DNA from: an uncultured Brevundimonas sp.
GTDB lineage: Bacteria; Pseudomonadota; Alphaproteobacteria; Caulobacterales; Caulobacteraceae
Length of the DNA: 8,246 bases
Reading direction: 5' to 3'
Assembly: GCA_946885435.1 (NCBI GenBank)
Contig: CAMPGL010000091.1
Span: 1-8,246, forward strand
Shown here: positions 6,682 to 8,246 of the stretch, piece after piece
Position numbering within the stretch: the first letter of the stretch is position 1
How the letters are laid out: every line of letters starts with the position of its first letter
Position numbers and translations under genes: made by a program
The notes under the pieces: generated by a model
Databases searched by the model: none
Seen by the model: the letters and a program-made list of their open reading frames with translations, nothing else
What the model was told of the DNA's origin: nothing

Positions 6682-8246
<1,565 letters not shown>

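Overview
The window is chromosomal DNA of an alphaproteobacterium with high GC content, most likely of the order Caulobacterales (Caulobacter, Brevundimonas or Phenylobacterium type). This rests on the strong GC third-position bias, on the OmpA-type barrel protein, which resembles those I know from that order, and on a promoter-like site that fits the Caulobacter housekeeping sigma-factor pattern. The placement is inference; no rRNA or other marker gene is present. There is no sign of a mobile element, CRISPR array, tRNA or phage. I did not find a convincing new multi-gene system.

Layout. (1) 1-764, minus: the first 254 codons of a secreted outer-membrane beta-barrel protein of OmpA type, cut by the window edge. 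(2) 865-3376, minus: three tightly coupled genes, rfbC, rfbB and rfbD, for dTDP-L-rhamnose synthesis. rfbC overlaps rfbB by one base (TGATG) and rfbB overlaps rfbD by four (GTGA). The fourth pathway gene, rfbA, is not next to them. (3) 3476-5588, plus: two genes four bases apart, a short-chain dehydrogenase of the (3R)-hydroxyacyl-CoA dehydrogenase type and an acetyl-CoA acyltransferase (thiolase). Together they suggest acyl-CoA oxidation or 3-ketoacyl-CoA metabolism. (4) 5672-6586, minus: nudC, a zinc-ribbon Nudix NAD(H) pyrophosphatase, convergent with the thiolase. (5) 6682-8246, plus: the first 521 codons of a membrane sensor histidine kinase with a TPR-like, probably periplasmic, sensor region. 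It is divergent from nudC and cut by the window end before its ATPase domain.

How they relate. The rhamnose genes supply dTDP-rhamnose for lipopolysaccharide or other surface glycans, and the neighbouring OmpA-type protein is also an envelope component. The two are separated by 100 bp with palindromes, so co-transcription is uncertain. The SDR-thiolase pair is a metabolic operon of its own. NudC and the kinase share only a 95-bp divergent intergenic region.

The most unusual non-gene signal is in the convergent gap after the thiolase. The last 30 codons of the thiolase appear to be followed directly by a decayed tandem copy, 90 bp out of phase and in the same frame, whose end holds the stop codon of nudC. 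A perfect 9-bp inverted repeat also brackets the thiolase stop codon. Other points are two GANTC methylation sites just upstream of the kinase and a Phe-Phe pair in RfbC where the family usually has Tyr.
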